Source: Citrobacter arsenatis
GTDB taxonomy: Bacteria; Pseudomonadota; Gammaproteobacteria; Enterobacterales; Enterobacteriaceae
Assembly (NCBI RefSeq): GCF_004353845.1
Contig: NZ_CP037864.1
Span: 2,170,001 to 2,234,000 of the forward strand
Length of the DNA: 64,000 nucleotides
Direction: 5' to 3'
In this document: one piece after another, positions 24,948 through 34,044 of the stretch
How positions within the stretch are numbered: position 1 is the stretch's first letter
Layout of the letters: each line of letters starts with the position of its first letter
Program-made: the position numbers and the translations under genes
The notes under the pieces: model-generated
Databases searched by the model: none
Seen by the model: only the letters and a program-made list of their open reading frames with translations
What the model was told of the DNA's origin: nothing

Positions 24948-25403
24948 TTACCTGATGGCACTGCGCTTATCAGGCCGACGGCTACGAACGGTTTGTAGGC
25001 CGGATAAGGCGTTAGCCGCATCCGGCATGGTGCACTGATTTGCCTGATGGCGCTGCGCTTATCAGGCCTACGGCTGCGAACGGTTTGTAGGCCGGATAAG
25101 GCGTTAGCTGCATCCGGCATGCTGCACTGATTTGCCTGATGGCGCTGCGCTTATCAGGCCTACGATTGCGGGCGGTTTGTAGGCCGGATAAGGCGTTAGC
25201 CGCATCCGGCATGATGCACTGATTTGCCTGATGGCGCTGCGCTTATCAGGCCGACGGCTGTGAACGGTTTGTAGGCCGGATAAGGCGTTAGCCGCATCCG
25301 GCATGATGCACTGATTTGCCTGATGGCGCTGCGCTTATCAGGCCTACGGCTGCGGGCGGTTTGTAGGCCGGATAAGGCGTTAGCCGCATCCGGCATGGTG
25401 CAC
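24948..25403. repeat. tandem REP/BIME array, five copies with 92-base period
   Basis: Five nearly identical units, each with two facing REP palindromes (GCCTGATGGCG... and GTAGGCCGGATAAGGCG...), repeat every 92 bases; the last is slightly shortened. Copies differ at a few positions only, for example CTGCGAACGG against TTGCGGGCGG. Apparent minus-strand reading frames inside the array are an effect of the repeat. It lies between the 3' ends of yeaE and yeaD, the usual place for BIMEs. Confidence 0.93.
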
Positions 25404-25412
25404 AGAGCTGTC

Positions 25413-26297
25413 TTAGCGTTTAGCAACTCGGATAGTCTGCGCCAGGCGAGACGGTTTTTCTTCGGTGGTTTTCTGCGGAGCTGTTGCGTAAGCCGTTTCT
25501 ACGCAAACAAAGGTTTTGTAGCCGTCATCCGGCATGTCGCCCATGCTGACAGACAGCGCCGGACCAGGGTTCCAGCCCACGACGTTCAGATGGTGGTGGT
25601 GGACGACGTCAATATTGCGATTCAGCGCATCATCATGAATGACGCTGCATGCTTCCGGATTCAGATAGACACGATCGGTGCGATCCGGGAAGGTCTGGAT
25701 ACCATCAGCCAGTACATCTTCTTTAGCATCATTCACTTTATCGATCAGACGATCACCAAGACCACTGACTTTCACTGCCGCAATGTCACCGACGTTGAAA
25801 TAGGTATGCAGTGCTGAGGTGGTTTCAAACTCACCGTGAGCTTCCAGCTCCATCTCACAGGTGGCACCCACTTTGAAACGGGCCAGCAAACAAAACTCGT
25901 GCGGCCATAGCTGACGCGTTTCAGCGTTGCTTTGTAGTTCAAACGTCAGCACCACGCCATTGTCGTCTTCGTTGTGTGCTTTTAGCGTCCATGGCAGGTT
26001 GCGGGCAAAACCATGAGAAGGCAGACCCTGCTGAGTCGCCGGACCGAACCACGGCCAGCAAATTGGTACGCCGCCACGCAGCGCTACGCCCGTTTTAAAC
26101 GGAGTATTGTTACTTAACCACAGAACTTCATCTTCGCCGTTTGGTTTCCAGGAAAGAAGGTGTGCGCCCTGCAGTGCGAAAGAAGCTTTAACCTGTGGGT
26201 GATCGACAACAAGAACCTCAAGCTCATCAAGCTGGCGGCGGGAGAGGACAGGGGTAAGCTGTTCGATAACCGGGAGAGCAAAAATTTTATTAATCAT
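25413..26297 (-). CDS. yeaD: YeaD, glucose-6-phosphate 1-epimerase
   Basis: Cytoplasmic aldose-epimerase family enzyme of 294 residues that interconverts the alpha and beta forms of hexose-6-phosphates. The family histidines are in 'GLPSHGFARNLPW' and 'LHTYFNVGDIAAVKVSGLG', and the catalytic glutamate is in the C-terminal part near 'FVCVETAYATAP'. It follows gapA on the same strand behind a terminator; read-through would link it to glycolysis, as in E. coli. Confidence 0.93.
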   Translation of the reverse strand: MINKIFALPVIEQLTPVLSRRQLDELEVLVVDHPQVKASFALQGAHLLSWKPNGEDEVLWLSNNTPFKTGVALRGGVPICWPWFGPATQQGLPSHGFARNLPWTLKAHNEDDNGVVLTFELQSNAETRQLWPHEFCLLARFKVGATCEMELEAHGEFETTSALHTYFNVGDIAAVKVSGLGDRLIDKVNDAKEDVLADGIQTFPDRTDRVYLNPEACSVIHDDALNRNIDVVHHHHLNVVGWNPGPALSVSMGDMPDDGYKTFVCVETAYATAPQKTTEEKPSRLAQTIRVAKR

Positions 26298-26321
26298 TAC
26301 GCAATCCTTTAATGCTCAGAT

Positions 26322-26347
26322 AAAAAAAAGAGCGACCGAAGTCGCTC
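26322..26347 (-). terminator. rho-independent terminator of gapA
   Basis: On the minus strand a stem GAGCGAC / GTCGCTC with a four-base TTCG loop is followed by eight T. It lies between gapA and yeaD. Confidence 0.92.
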
Positions 26348-26372
26348 TTACAGATTACTGTCTCATCTCAAC

Positions 26373-27368
26373 TTATTTGGAGATGTGAGCAATCAGGTCC
26401 AGAACTTTGTTGGAGTAGCCGGTTTCGTTGTCGTACCAGGATACCAGTTTCACGAAGTTGTCGTTCAGTGCGATACCAGCTTTAGCATCGAACACGGAAG
26501 TGCAAACTTCACCGTTGAAATCGGTAGATACTACGTCGTCTTCGGTGTAACCCAGAACGCCTTTCATCGGGCCTTCGGAAGCAGCTTTGATTGCTTTCTT
26601 AATTTCTTCGTAAGAAGCAGCTTTTTCCAGACGAACGGTCAGGTCAACAACGGATACGTTCGGGGTAGGAACGCGGAACGCCATACCAGTCAGTTTGCCG
26701 TTCAGTTCTGGCAGCACTTTACCTACAGCTTTAGCAGCACCGGTAGAGGACGGGATGATGTTCTGGGATGCGCCGCGGCCGCCGCGCCAGTCTTTGTGAG
26801 ACGGGCCATCAACGGTTTTCTGAGTAGCGGTGGTCGCGTGGACAGTAGTCATCAGACCTTCGATGATACCGAAGTTGTCGTTGATAACTTTAGCCAGCGG
26901 AGCCAGGCAGTTAGTGGTGCAGGAAGCGTTAGAAACGATGTCCTGACCTTCGTATTTGTCAAAGTTAGCGCCTTTAACAAACATCGGAGTGTTATCTTTG
27001 GACGGACCAGTCAGAACCACTTTCTTCGCGCCAGCAGTGATGTGCTTACGAGCGGTTTCATCTGTCAGGAACAGGCCAGTAGCTTCAGCTACTACGTCAA
27101 CACCAACTTCGTCCCATTTCAGGTTAGCCGGATCACGTTCAGCGGTAACACGGATTTTTTTACCGTTTACGATCAGATGACCGTCTTTCACTTCAACGGT
27201 ACCGTTGAAACGGCCGTGAGTGGAGTCATATTTCAGCATGTAAGCCATGTAGTCAGCGTCTAACAGGTCGTTGATTGCAACGATCTCGATGTCAGAGCGT
27301 TCTTGAGCAGCACGGAAAACAATGCGACCGATACGGCCAAAACCGTTGATACCTACTTTGATAGTCAT
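26373..27368 (-). CDS. gapA: glyceraldehyde-3-phosphate dehydrogenase A
   Basis: Glycolytic enzyme of 331 residues that oxidises glyceraldehyde-3-phosphate to 1,3-bisphosphoglycerate with NAD. The NAD fold starts 'VGINGFGRIGR', and the catalytic cysteine is in 'SNASCTTNC' near residue 150, with the histidine about 27 residues later ('TTVHATTAT'). ATG 27368 gives the family start 'MTIKVGI'. Codon use is strongly biased to optimal codons, as expected for a highly expressed gene. Confidence 0.98.
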   Translation of the reverse strand: MTIKVGINGFGRIGRIVFRAAQERSDIEIVAINDLLDADYMAYMLKYDSTHGRFNGTVEVKDGHLIVNGKKIRVTAERDPANLKWDEVGVDVVAEATGLFLTDETARKHITAGAKKVVLTGPSKDNTPMFVKGANFDKYEGQDIVSNASCTTNCLAPLAKVINDNFGIIEGLMTTVHATTATQKTVDGPSHKDWRGGRGASQNIIPSSTGAAKAVGKVLPELNGKLTGMAFRVPTPNVSVVDLTVRLEKAASYEEIKKAIKAASEGPMKGVLGYTEDDVVSTDFNGEVCTSVFDAKAGIALNDNFVKLVSWYDNETGYSNKVLDLIAHISK

Positions 27369-27575
27369 ATATTCCACCAGCTATTTGTTAGTGAATAAAA
27401 GGTTGCCTGTAAAATTACAAAAACCTTACGCAGCGTCAAGCGGAATCGTGTCAATCATTGCGACAAATCAAACTGCTGCCTAAGCTTTGCGCAACTGACT
27501 CGCCTCACTCTTCCTTTGGGCTTGAAACCACATGGGGTCGGCGGCCCGAATTTTAAAGGGCAATCAAGATAAAAA

Positions 27576-27591
27576 CGTGATTCTGATCACG
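27576..27591. promoter_or_regulatory. CRP-type site between gapA and msrB
   Basis: CGTGATTCTGATCACG is symmetric and has the core TGA-N6-TCA of CRP sites. It sits in the 341-base divergent region between gapA and msrB, about 208 bases before the gapA start, within reach of its upstream promoters. The rest of this intergenic region holds promoters for both genes and no reading frame. Confidence 0.5.
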
Positions 27592-27709
27592 AATCGCAGG
27601 CTGCCATTTCGCAAGGATCAAGTTTAGAACAAAAGTTCGCACTCCGGTGTTAATGTTTTGTTAGAATCTGTCTCGTGATGTGAGTTTAGATAAAGCGAGA
27701 TGTGAGCAA

Positions 27710-28123
27710 ATGGCTAATCAACCTTCTCCAGAAGAACTGAAACAAAATTTAACCGAAATGCAGTTCTATGTGACGCAGAATCACGGGACGGAACCGCCAT
27801 TTACCGGGCGTTTGCTGCATAACAAGCGTGACGGCATCTACCACTGCCTGATCTGCGACAAACCGCTATTTCGTTCCGAGACAAAATATGACTCTGGCTG
27901 CGGCTGGCCCAGCTTTTACGAGCCTGTCGACGAAGAGGCTATCCGTTACATAAAAGACACGTCACACGGCATGCAGCGCATTGAAATTCGCTGCGGTAAC
28001 TGTGATGCGCATCTGGGGCACGTCTTTCCGGATGGTCCGAAACCTACCGGTGAACGTTACTGCGTTAATTCAGCGTCATTAAACTTTACCGATGGTGAAA
28101 ACGGTGAGCAAACCAAGGGCTGA
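27710..28123 (+). CDS. msrB: methionine-R-sulfoxide reductase MsrB
   Basis: Cytoplasmic repair enzyme of 137 residues that reduces the R form of methionine sulfoxide. The two zinc-binding CxxC motifs are 'CLIC' and 'CGNC'. 'CGWPSFYEPV' is the substrate region and the catalytic cysteine is in 'GERYCVNSASL'. ATG 27710 matches the E. coli start 'MANKPS'; the longer frame from 27680 overlaps the promoter region. yeaC follows after about 42 bases. Confidence 0.96.
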   Translation: MANQPSPEELKQNLTEMQFYVTQNHGTEPPFTGRLLHNKRDGIYHCLICDKPLFRSETKYDSGCGWPSFYEPVDEEAIRYIKDTSHGMQRIEIRCGNCDAHLGHVFPDGPKPTGERYCVNSASLNFTDGENGEQTKG

Positions 28124-28165
28124 AGAAACGATTCAGCAAATTATTCTGCGGAGAGTGGATTTAAC

Positions 28166-28441
28166 ATGAATATTGATGAGATGATCAACAGCATGACGCC
28201 TGAAGTTTATCAGCGCTTATCTACTGCCGTTGAACTCGGAAAATGGCCGGATGGCGTGGCGCTCACGGCAGAACAAAAAGAGAACAGCTTGCAATTGGTC
28301 ATGTTATGGCAGGCGCGACACAATATTGACGCGCAGCATATGACGATTGATACCAACGGTGAAATGGTGATGAAGAGCAAGCAGCAACTGAAAGTGGAAT
28401 TTGGTATTACGCCCGAACCTATTGCGACGTTTAAATCCTGA
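28166..28441 (+). CDS. yeaC: YeaC, DUF1315 family protein
   Basis: Cytoplasmic protein of 91 residues, one longer than E. coli YeaC. It starts 'MNIDEMINSMTPEVYQRL' and ends in a short basic tail. The DUF1315 family is widespread in gammaproteobacteria, with no known reaction. It follows msrB on the same strand and converges with yajD. Confidence 0.92.
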   Translation: MNIDEMINSMTPEVYQRLSTAVELGKWPDGVALTAEQKENSLQLVMLWQARHNIDAQHMTIDTNGEMVMKSKQQLKVEFGITPEPIATFKS

Positions 28442-28446
28442 TTACC

Positions 28447-28476
28447 CTGGCCCGGCAAACCTCCGTGTCGGGCCCA
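28447..28476. terminator. hairpin between convergent yeaC and yajD
   Basis: Stem GGCCCG / CGGGCC (extending into CTG/CAG with a bulge) around a 14-base loop; A/T-rich sequence on the right. Probably a bidirectional terminator. Confidence 0.55.
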
Positions 28477-28485
28477 GAGTAGATA

Positions 28486-28830
28486 TTATTTCTTGTTCAT
28501 CATCGCCTTCAGATCGGCGAACGGATTATATTTCGCTTCGCCGACGTCTTTCTGCGCATCTTCGCCTGCCACCACGGTAGAACCATACTGATCCACTTCG
28601 GTGTATTTCGAGTGCTCATGATCGTGGCAATACAGGCACAACATTTCCCAGTTGCTACCATCTTCCGGGTTATTGGAGTGATCGTGATCGATATGGTGTA
28701 CCGTCAACTCGCGCAAATTTGAATAAACGAACTCACGGGAACAACGTCCGCAGACCCATGGGAAGAGTTTAAGCGCCTTTTCCCGGTAACCGACTTCCAG
28801 ACGGGCGTAATTTTTAGGGATGAAAGCCAT
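28486..28830 (-). CDS. yajD: YajD, HNH nuclease family protein
   Basis: Small cytoplasmic protein of 114 residues with an HNH endonuclease fold. The N-terminal CxxC zinc pair is 'CGRC'; the active core is 'LTVHHIDHDHSNNPEDGSNWEMLC' followed by 'LYCHDHEHS' with the second CxxC-type pair. It is like E. coli YajD (115 residues), whose gene lies at another chromosomal position. Its role is unknown; possible tasks include DNA repair or defence. The gene stands alone between yeaC and the chitinase. Confidence 0.87.
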   Translation of the reverse strand: MAFIPKNYARLEVGYREKALKLFPWVCGRCSREFVYSNLRELTVHHIDHDHSNNPEDGSNWEMLCLYCHDHEHSKYTEVDQYGSTVVAGEDAQKDVGEAKYNPFADLKAMMNKK

Positions 28831-28852
28831 ACCAGCTCATGCCTCCAGTAGA

Positions 28853-28884
28853 AAATGAAAAGCTGCGCCAGTGAATGGCGCAGC
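28853..28884 (-). terminator. terminator of the chitinase gene
   Basis: Nine-base stem GCTGCGCCA / TGGCGCAGC with a five-base loop, followed on the minus strand by TTTTCATTTTC. It lies 41 bases after the chitinase stop. Confidence 0.8.
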
Positions 28885-28924
28885 GGATTGTGCTAATCAT
28901 AACCTATTGTGGCAAGCGTTGGGA

Positions 28925-30178
28925 TCAGTGTTTGATGCCTAACGAATCGGCTAACTGCTTCGCCAACTGATTTTGCTCATCCGCACCGTATTCCCAGAAC
29001 ATAGCGCCTCCCAGTCCTTTACTTTTGATGTAGTCAGCCTTGATCGCGACCGAGCGCGGGTTTTCATAGGAGAGGGCAAAGAGTGCTTTTCCATCTGCAG
29101 ACTGTACCGACAGCCACGGCACTTTCGCTTCATCATCCCAATGTTGGCTAAAGCGCTTTTGCGGATCGTTGATCAACTTCGCCACGATATCGTTGTACTT
29201 CACATAGGTATCTTTGCTCAGATCGACGCCCAGTGATTTGAACAACTCAATTTGCGCGGGTTCGAAATAGGGCTGGGTAACGGGATTTTTCTGGGCATCG
29301 GGTTTGCTCCAGTCAATACCTGGCTCAACGGCGCGTTTCGGCACGCGTCCATAAAAACCAATGCCCAGGTTCATCTGACTCGCTTTTAGACCGGCGGCAA
29401 GATAGTTGTTGACGACAAAATCGGCGCTGTACTTATCCGCTGCGGCGACCGTCGGCCATTGCGTCGAATCGTACAGGTTGGAGTTAAAATACTGGGTGCC
29501 GTAAGCCATGTCATAGGTCATCAGGTTGATGTAGTCGAGCGATGGTGCAATGGCTTTCACATCTACCCAGCTTTTGGGACTTTCTGCATTTGCGCCCACG
29601 GCGATGGTCAGCAGTTTTTTATGTCCTAATGCGGCGCGCAGCTCTGTTAACAGCGCGGTAAAGTTCGCGCGGTCGGCCGGTTGGCTTTCAACCAGTCCCC
29701 ATGCGCCGTTGACCGGATATTCCCAATCGAGGTCGATGCCATCAAGATCATATTTCGCCATTATCTCCTGCGCAGACTGAATGAACACCGCACGCGTTTC
29801 TTTCGTTGCCGCCGCACCTGAGAATCCACGTGCTCCCCAACCACCGACGGAAAGCAGCACTTTCAGGTTTGGATTTTGCTTACGCAGTTGTGGAATTTTC
29901 AGCAAATCATCCTGCACTTTCTGCGAAAGCCAAATCTGATGCAGCTTGCTGGCGTCTTTTAAGGCGTCGTTGGTCTCGTCTTTTTCATTGTTGTAAACAA
30001 GGCCAAATGAATAGTTGAGATGGGTTATCAGACGAACATCCAGTTTATTGATGTCACCACCGGGACCGGCAGTGACGTCGCCGCCACCATTAAAGTAGCC
30101 AACTGACATCAGCGAACTGGCGGAAACAACGCTGGCGCAGAGCAGGGGTAATGCTGCCAACAAAGGCAATAGTTTCAT
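28925..30178 (-). CDS. secreted chitinase, glycoside hydrolase family 18
   Basis: Exported enzyme of 417 residues. A signal peptide (1-20, ending 'SVVSA') precedes a family 18 TIM barrel. The catalytic motif 'DGIDLDWEYP' (D146, D149, D151, E153) is intact, with 'KVLLSVGGWG' (around 107) and 'INLMTYDMAYGTQYF' as the other barrel motifs. No chitin-binding or fibronectin domain is visible, so it is a minimal catalytic chitinase, perhaps acting on short chito-oligomers or soluble chitin. ATG 30178 gives a good signal peptide. It stands alone and is not present here in K-12. Confidence 0.9.
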   Translation of the reverse strand: MKLLPLLAALPLLCASVVSASSLMSVGYFNGGGDVTAGPGGDINKLDVRLITHLNYSFGLVYNNEKDETNDALKDASKLHQIWLSQKVQDDLLKIPQLRKQNPNLKVLLSVGGWGARGFSGAAATKETRAVFIQSAQEIMAKYDLDGIDLDWEYPVNGAWGLVESQPADRANFTALLTELRAALGHKKLLTIAVGANAESPKSWVDVKAIAPSLDYINLMTYDMAYGTQYFNSNLYDSTQWPTVAAADKYSADFVVNNYLAAGLKASQMNLGIGFYGRVPKRAVEPGIDWSKPDAQKNPVTQPYFEPAQIELFKSLGVDLSKDTYVKYNDIVAKLINDPQKRFSQHWDDEAKVPWLSVQSADGKALFALSYENPRSVAIKADYIKSKGLGGAMFWEYGADEQNQLAKQLADSLGIKH

Positions 30179-30475
30179 CGGTGTTCCTCTTTGACATTTA
30201 AACAAGCAAACACGCCACGGAAATGGCGTGGCGAAAAAAACAGCACTCGTAGATTAACAGTTTCATAACAGAAAAAATGCGAAGGGGTTCACGCCATTTT
30301 TAGCGAAGCGGCTGCCATGTTCCTGTGGTTTTCAGTTCATCGTTGCACTTATTTGTGATCTGAGTTGTGAAATACAGATTATTATCTGTGTTTTAAAGAT
30401 TTCATGTTGACCTCAAAAATTATATGGATAAGTATGATGACCACTGATGCAAAACTAAACACAAAGGAAAATGCA

Positions 30476-31552
30476 ATGAAAGCACTGGCAAGATTTGGCA
30501 AGGCCTTTGGTGGCTACAAGATGATTGATGTTCCGGAACCGGTATGCGGTCCTGAGGACGTTGTAATTGAAATCAAGGCGGCCGCTATCTGTGGCGCGGA
30601 CATGAAACACTACAATGTCGACAGTGGATCCGACCAGTTTAATTCGATTCGCGGTCATGAATTCGCTGGGCAAATTGTACAGGTTGGCGACAAGGTTAAG
30701 GACTGGAAGGTGGGGCAGCGAGTGGTGTCTGACAACAGCGGGCACGTTTGTGGCGTATGTCCGGCATGCGAACAGGGCGATTTTCTTTGTTGTACAGAAA
30801 AGGTGAATTTAGGTCTGGACAACAATACCTGGGGCGGTGGATTTTCTAAATATTGTTTGGTCCCAGGGGAAATCCTCAAAATTCACCGCCATGCGCTGTG
30901 GGAAATCCCTGCTGGGGTAGATTATGAAGAGGCGGCTGTACTGGATCCTATCTGCAATGCCTACAAATCTATCGCTCAGCAGTCCAAATTTCTTCCGGGC
31001 CAGGACGTTGTGGTGTTTGGTACCGGCCCGTTAGGACTCTTTTCTGTACAAATGGCGCGCATTATGGGGGCTGTTAATATCGTGATGGTCGGGCTGGAAG
31101 ACGATGTCGCGGTGCGTTTCCCCATTGCTAAAGAAATGGGGGCGACGGCGGTCGTCAACGGCTCGACGGAAGATGTAGTCGCACGTTGTCAGGAAATCTG
31201 CGGGAAAGACAATCTGGGACTGGTTATCGAATGTTCCGGCGCCAATATTGCCCTTAAACAATCTATTGAAATGTTGCGCCCCAACGGCGAAGTCGTCCGT
31301 GTGGGTATGGGTTTCAAGCCTCTCGATTTTTCAATTAACGACATCACCGCGTGGAATAAAAGCATCATTGGCCATATGGCTTACGATTCCACGTCCTGGC
31401 GCAATGCCATTCGCCTGCTGGCCAGCGGTGCGCTGAAAGTCAAACCGATGATCACTCACCGTATCGGATTATCGCAATGGCGCGAAGGTTTTGACGCCAT
31501 GGTCGATAAAACCGCGATTAAGGTCATCATGACTTACGACTTTGATGAATAA
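30476..31552 (+). CDS. ydjL: YdjL, zinc-type alcohol/polyol dehydrogenase
   Basis: Cytoplasmic medium-chain dehydrogenase of 358 residues. Catalytic zinc ligands are in 'ICGADMKH' and 'IRGHEFAG'; the structural zinc cysteines are in 'CGVCPACEQGDFLCC'. The NAD fold carries 'GTGPLGLFSVQMA'. ATG 30476 matches the E. coli YdjL start and follows AAAGGAAAATGC. It opens the ydjLKJIHG group, in which two such dehydrogenases point to oxidation of a polyol or sugar acid; the substrate is unknown. A TGTGATCT half-site at about 30355 may indicate CRP control. Confidence 0.92.
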   Translation: MKALARFGKAFGGYKMIDVPEPVCGPEDVVIEIKAAAICGADMKHYNVDSGSDQFNSIRGHEFAGQIVQVGDKVKDWKVGQRVVSDNSGHVCGVCPACEQGDFLCCTEKVNLGLDNNTWGGGFSKYCLVPGEILKIHRHALWEIPAGVDYEEAAVLDPICNAYKSIAQQSKFLPGQDVVVFGTGPLGLFSVQMARIMGAVNIVMVGLEDDVAVRFPIAKEMGATAVVNGSTEDVVARCQEICGKDNLGLVIECSGANIALKQSIEMLRPNGEVVRVGMGFKPLDFSINDITAWNKSIIGHMAYDSTSWRNAIRLLASGALKVKPMITHRIGLSQWREGFDAMVDKTAIKVIMTYDFDE

Positions 31553-31579
31553 CCCTATTTATTAAAGGAAGGTTCCCGG

Positions 31580-32959
31580 ATGGAACAGATAGCAAAACCG
31601 CACTGTGGCGCGAGGCTGGACAGGCTGCCTGACTGCCGCTGGCACACGTCGATGTTTGCAATGGTAGCCTTCGGATTACTGGTCTGTTGGAGTAATGCCG
31701 TTGGCGGATTAATTCTCGCGCAGTTAAAAGAACTCGGTTGGACCGATAATTCTACCACCGCCACGTTTTCTGCCATTACGACGGCAGGAATGTTTCTCGG
31801 TGCGCTCGGTGGGGGAATTATCGGTGACAAGGCCGGGCGTAAAAACGCATTTATCTTGTATGAAGCGATTCATATTATTTCTATGATCGTTGGCGCGTTT
31901 TCACCCAATATGACCTTCCTGATCGCCTGTCGTTTTGTGATGGGAGTTGGATTAGGTGCGTTGTTGGTGACCTTATTTGCCGGGTTTACTGAATATATGC
32001 CAGGTCGAAATCGTGGAACCTGGTCCAGTCGGGTCTCGTTTATCGGCAACTGGTCTTATCCACTCTGTTCGCTGATTGCGGTGGGGCTGACGCCATTGAT
32101 CAGTGCGGAATGGAACTGGCGCGTACAGTTGTTAATTCCTGCTGTGCTGTCACTTATAGCAACTGTAATTGCATGGCGCAGTTTCCCTGAGTCGCCTCGC
32201 TGGCTGGAGTCTCGCGGACGTTACCAGGAAGCCGAACAGGTGATGCAGGTAATTGAGGAGGGGGTTATTCGACAGACCGGTAAGCCGCTACCACCAGTCG
32301 TAATAGATGACGATGGCAAACAACCTCGTCCTGTTCCGTATTCTGCGTTATTAACAGGGGTGTTACTGAAGCGGGTTATTTTGGGTTCCTTTGTTCTGAT
32401 TGCCATGAACGTAGTGCAGTACACCTTAATTAACTGGCTACCGACAATATTTATGACTCAGGGTATTAATCTGAAAGACTCCATTGTCTTAAATACCATG
32501 AGTATGTTCGGCGCGCCTTTTGGGATTTTTATTGCCATGCTGGTAATGGACAAAATACCAAGAAAAACCATGGGGGTGGGATTGTTAGTATTAATTGCTG
32601 TGTTGGGTTATATCTATTCACTACAAACCAGCATGCTGTTAATAACATTAATTGGTTTCTTCCTGATTACCTTCGTTTATATGTACGTTTGTTATGCCTC
32701 AGCGGTTTATGTTCCGGAAATATGGCCGACCGAAGCGAAACTTCGCGGATCTGGACTTGCCAATGCGGTAGGGCGTATCAGCGGTATCGCTGCACCTTAT
32801 GCGGTCGCTGCATTGCTTAGCAGCTACGGTGTGACGGGAGTATTTGTACTACTGGGCGCTGTCTCAATTATTGTCGCGGTTGCTATTGCCACTATCGGAA
32901 TTGAAACAAAAGGCGTCTCTGTCGAAAGTCTCGGTATTGATGCAATTACCAGCAAATAA
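31580..32959 (+). CDS. ydjK: YdjK, MFS sugar/polyol transporter
   Basis: Inner-membrane transporter of 459 residues with 12 predicted helices, in the sugar porter group of the major facilitator superfamily. The loop 2-3 motif 'GGIIGDKAGRKNAF' and the 'FPESPRWLESRGR' loop (PESPRWL, sugar-porter type) are present. Length matches E. coli YdjK. It is 27 bases after ydjL and would bring in the pathway substrate. Confidence 0.93.
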   Translation: MEQIAKPHCGARLDRLPDCRWHTSMFAMVAFGLLVCWSNAVGGLILAQLKELGWTDNSTTATFSAITTAGMFLGALGGGIIGDKAGRKNAFILYEAIHIISMIVGAFSPNMTFLIACRFVMGVGLGALLVTLFAGFTEYMPGRNRGTWSSRVSFIGNWSYPLCSLIAVGLTPLISAEWNWRVQLLIPAVLSLIATVIAWRSFPESPRWLESRGRYQEAEQVMQVIEEGVIRQTGKPLPPVVIDDDGKQPRPVPYSALLTGVLLKRVILGSFVLIAMNVVQYTLINWLPTIFMTQGINLKDSIVLNTMSMFGAPFGIFIAMLVMDKIPRKTMGVGLLVLIAVLGYIYSLQTSMLLITLIGFFLITFVYMYVCYASAVYVPEIWPTEAKLRGSGLANAVGRISGIAAPYAVAALLSSYGVTGVFVLLGAVSIIVAVAIATIGIETKGVSVESLGIDAITSK

Positions 32960-32976
32960 TATTGATGGGAAATAAG

Positions 32977-34020
32977 ATGAAAAATTCAAAAGCAATATTA
33001 AAAACACCGGGAACGATGAAAATTATTGACGCTGATATCCCGGTGCCAAAAGAGCATGAAGTGCTGATCAAAGTGGAATACGTTGGAATTTGTGGGTCAG
33101 ATGTTCATGGTTTTGAATCGGGTCCTTTTATTCCGCCGAAAGATCCCAATCAGGAAATTGGTCTGGGGCATGAATGCGCCGGTACGGTGGTGGCGGTAGG
33201 GAACCGTGTGACCAAATTTAAACCTGGTGACCGGGTGAATATCGAGCCAGGCGTGCCGTGTGGTCACTGTCGCTACTGCCTGGAAGGAAAATACAACATC
33301 TGCCCGGACGTCGATTTTATGGCCACTCAGCCCAATTATCGCGGCGCGCTAACCCACTATCTGTGTCATCCGGAGAGTTTCACTTACAAGTTGCCCGATA
33401 ACATGGACACCCTGGAAGGTGCGCTGGTGGAGCCTGCGGCGGTCGGTATGCATGCTGCAATGCTGGCGGATGTTAAGCCGGGTAAGAAAATCGTCATTCT
33501 GGGGGCTGGCTGTATTGGTTTAATGACCCTGCAAGCTTGTAGATGTTTGGGTGCAACTGATATTGCGGTGGTTGATGTACTGGAAAAACGCCTTGCGATG
33601 GCCGAGCAGCTTGGGGCGTCGACCGTTATCAACGGTGCAAAAGAGGATACAGTTGCGCGTTGCCAACAGTTCTCTGGTGACATGGGCGCGGACGTTGTTT
33701 TCGAAACCGCCGGTTCAGCTATAACCGTTAAGCAGGCTCCCTATCTGGTGATGCGCGGCGGGAAAATCATGATCGTGGGTACAGTACCTGGTGATTCAGC
33801 GATCAATTTCCTCAAAATTAACCGTGAAGTGTCGATTCAGACCGTTTTCCGTTATGCCAATCGCTACCCGGTCACGATTGAAGCCATCTCCTCCGGGCGT
33901 TTCGATGTGAAGTCGATGGTGACGCATATTTACGATTATACAGATGTACAGCGCGCGTTTGATGAATCTGTTAATAACAAACGTGAAATTATCAAAGGCG
34001 TTATTAAAGTAAATCATTAA
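32977..34020 (+). CDS. ydjJ: YdjJ, zinc-type alcohol/polyol dehydrogenase
   Basis: Cytoplasmic dehydrogenase of 347 residues, sorbitol-dehydrogenase-like. Zinc ligands are in 'GICGSDVHGFESG' and 'GLGHECAG'; structural cysteines in 'CGHCRYCLEGKYNIC'. The nucleotide fold is 'GAGCIGLMTLQAC' with an aspartate ('VVDVLEKR') that favours NAD. ATG 32977 fits the E. coli start; the longer frame from 32962 is less likely. Together with YdjL it would catalyse two oxidation steps in the ydj pathway. Confidence 0.93.
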   Translation: MKNSKAILKTPGTMKIIDADIPVPKEHEVLIKVEYVGICGSDVHGFESGPFIPPKDPNQEIGLGHECAGTVVAVGNRVTKFKPGDRVNIEPGVPCGHCRYCLEGKYNICPDVDFMATQPNYRGALTHYLCHPESFTYKLPDNMDTLEGALVEPAAVGMHAAMLADVKPGKKIVILGAGCIGLMTLQACRCLGATDIAVVDVLEKRLAMAEQLGASTVINGAKEDTVARCQQFSGDMGADVVFETAGSAITVKQAPYLVMRGGKIMIVGTVPGDSAINFLKINREVSIQTVFRYANRYPVTIEAISSGRFDVKSMVTHIYDYTDVQRAFDESVNNKREIIKGVIKVNH

Positions 34021-34044
34021 TTTATTGAAAAGGGAGAAATAATC

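Noticed and set aside
24893..25426. Series of similar 66-76 residue minus-strand reading frames
   Set aside because: They recur every 92 bases because of the REP array; the translations follow the palindrome sequence and have no ribosome sites.
26385..27263. Plus-strand frame of 292 residues opposite gapA
   Set aside because: An artefact of the strong codon bias of gapA, a well-known effect in highly expressed genes; no independent evidence for translation.
30200..30240. GC-rich hairpin upstream of the chitinase as a terminator or riboswitch
   Set aside because: The T run is on the wrong side for the chitinase transcript and no known riboswitch fold is recognisable; left as an unexplained leader hairpin.
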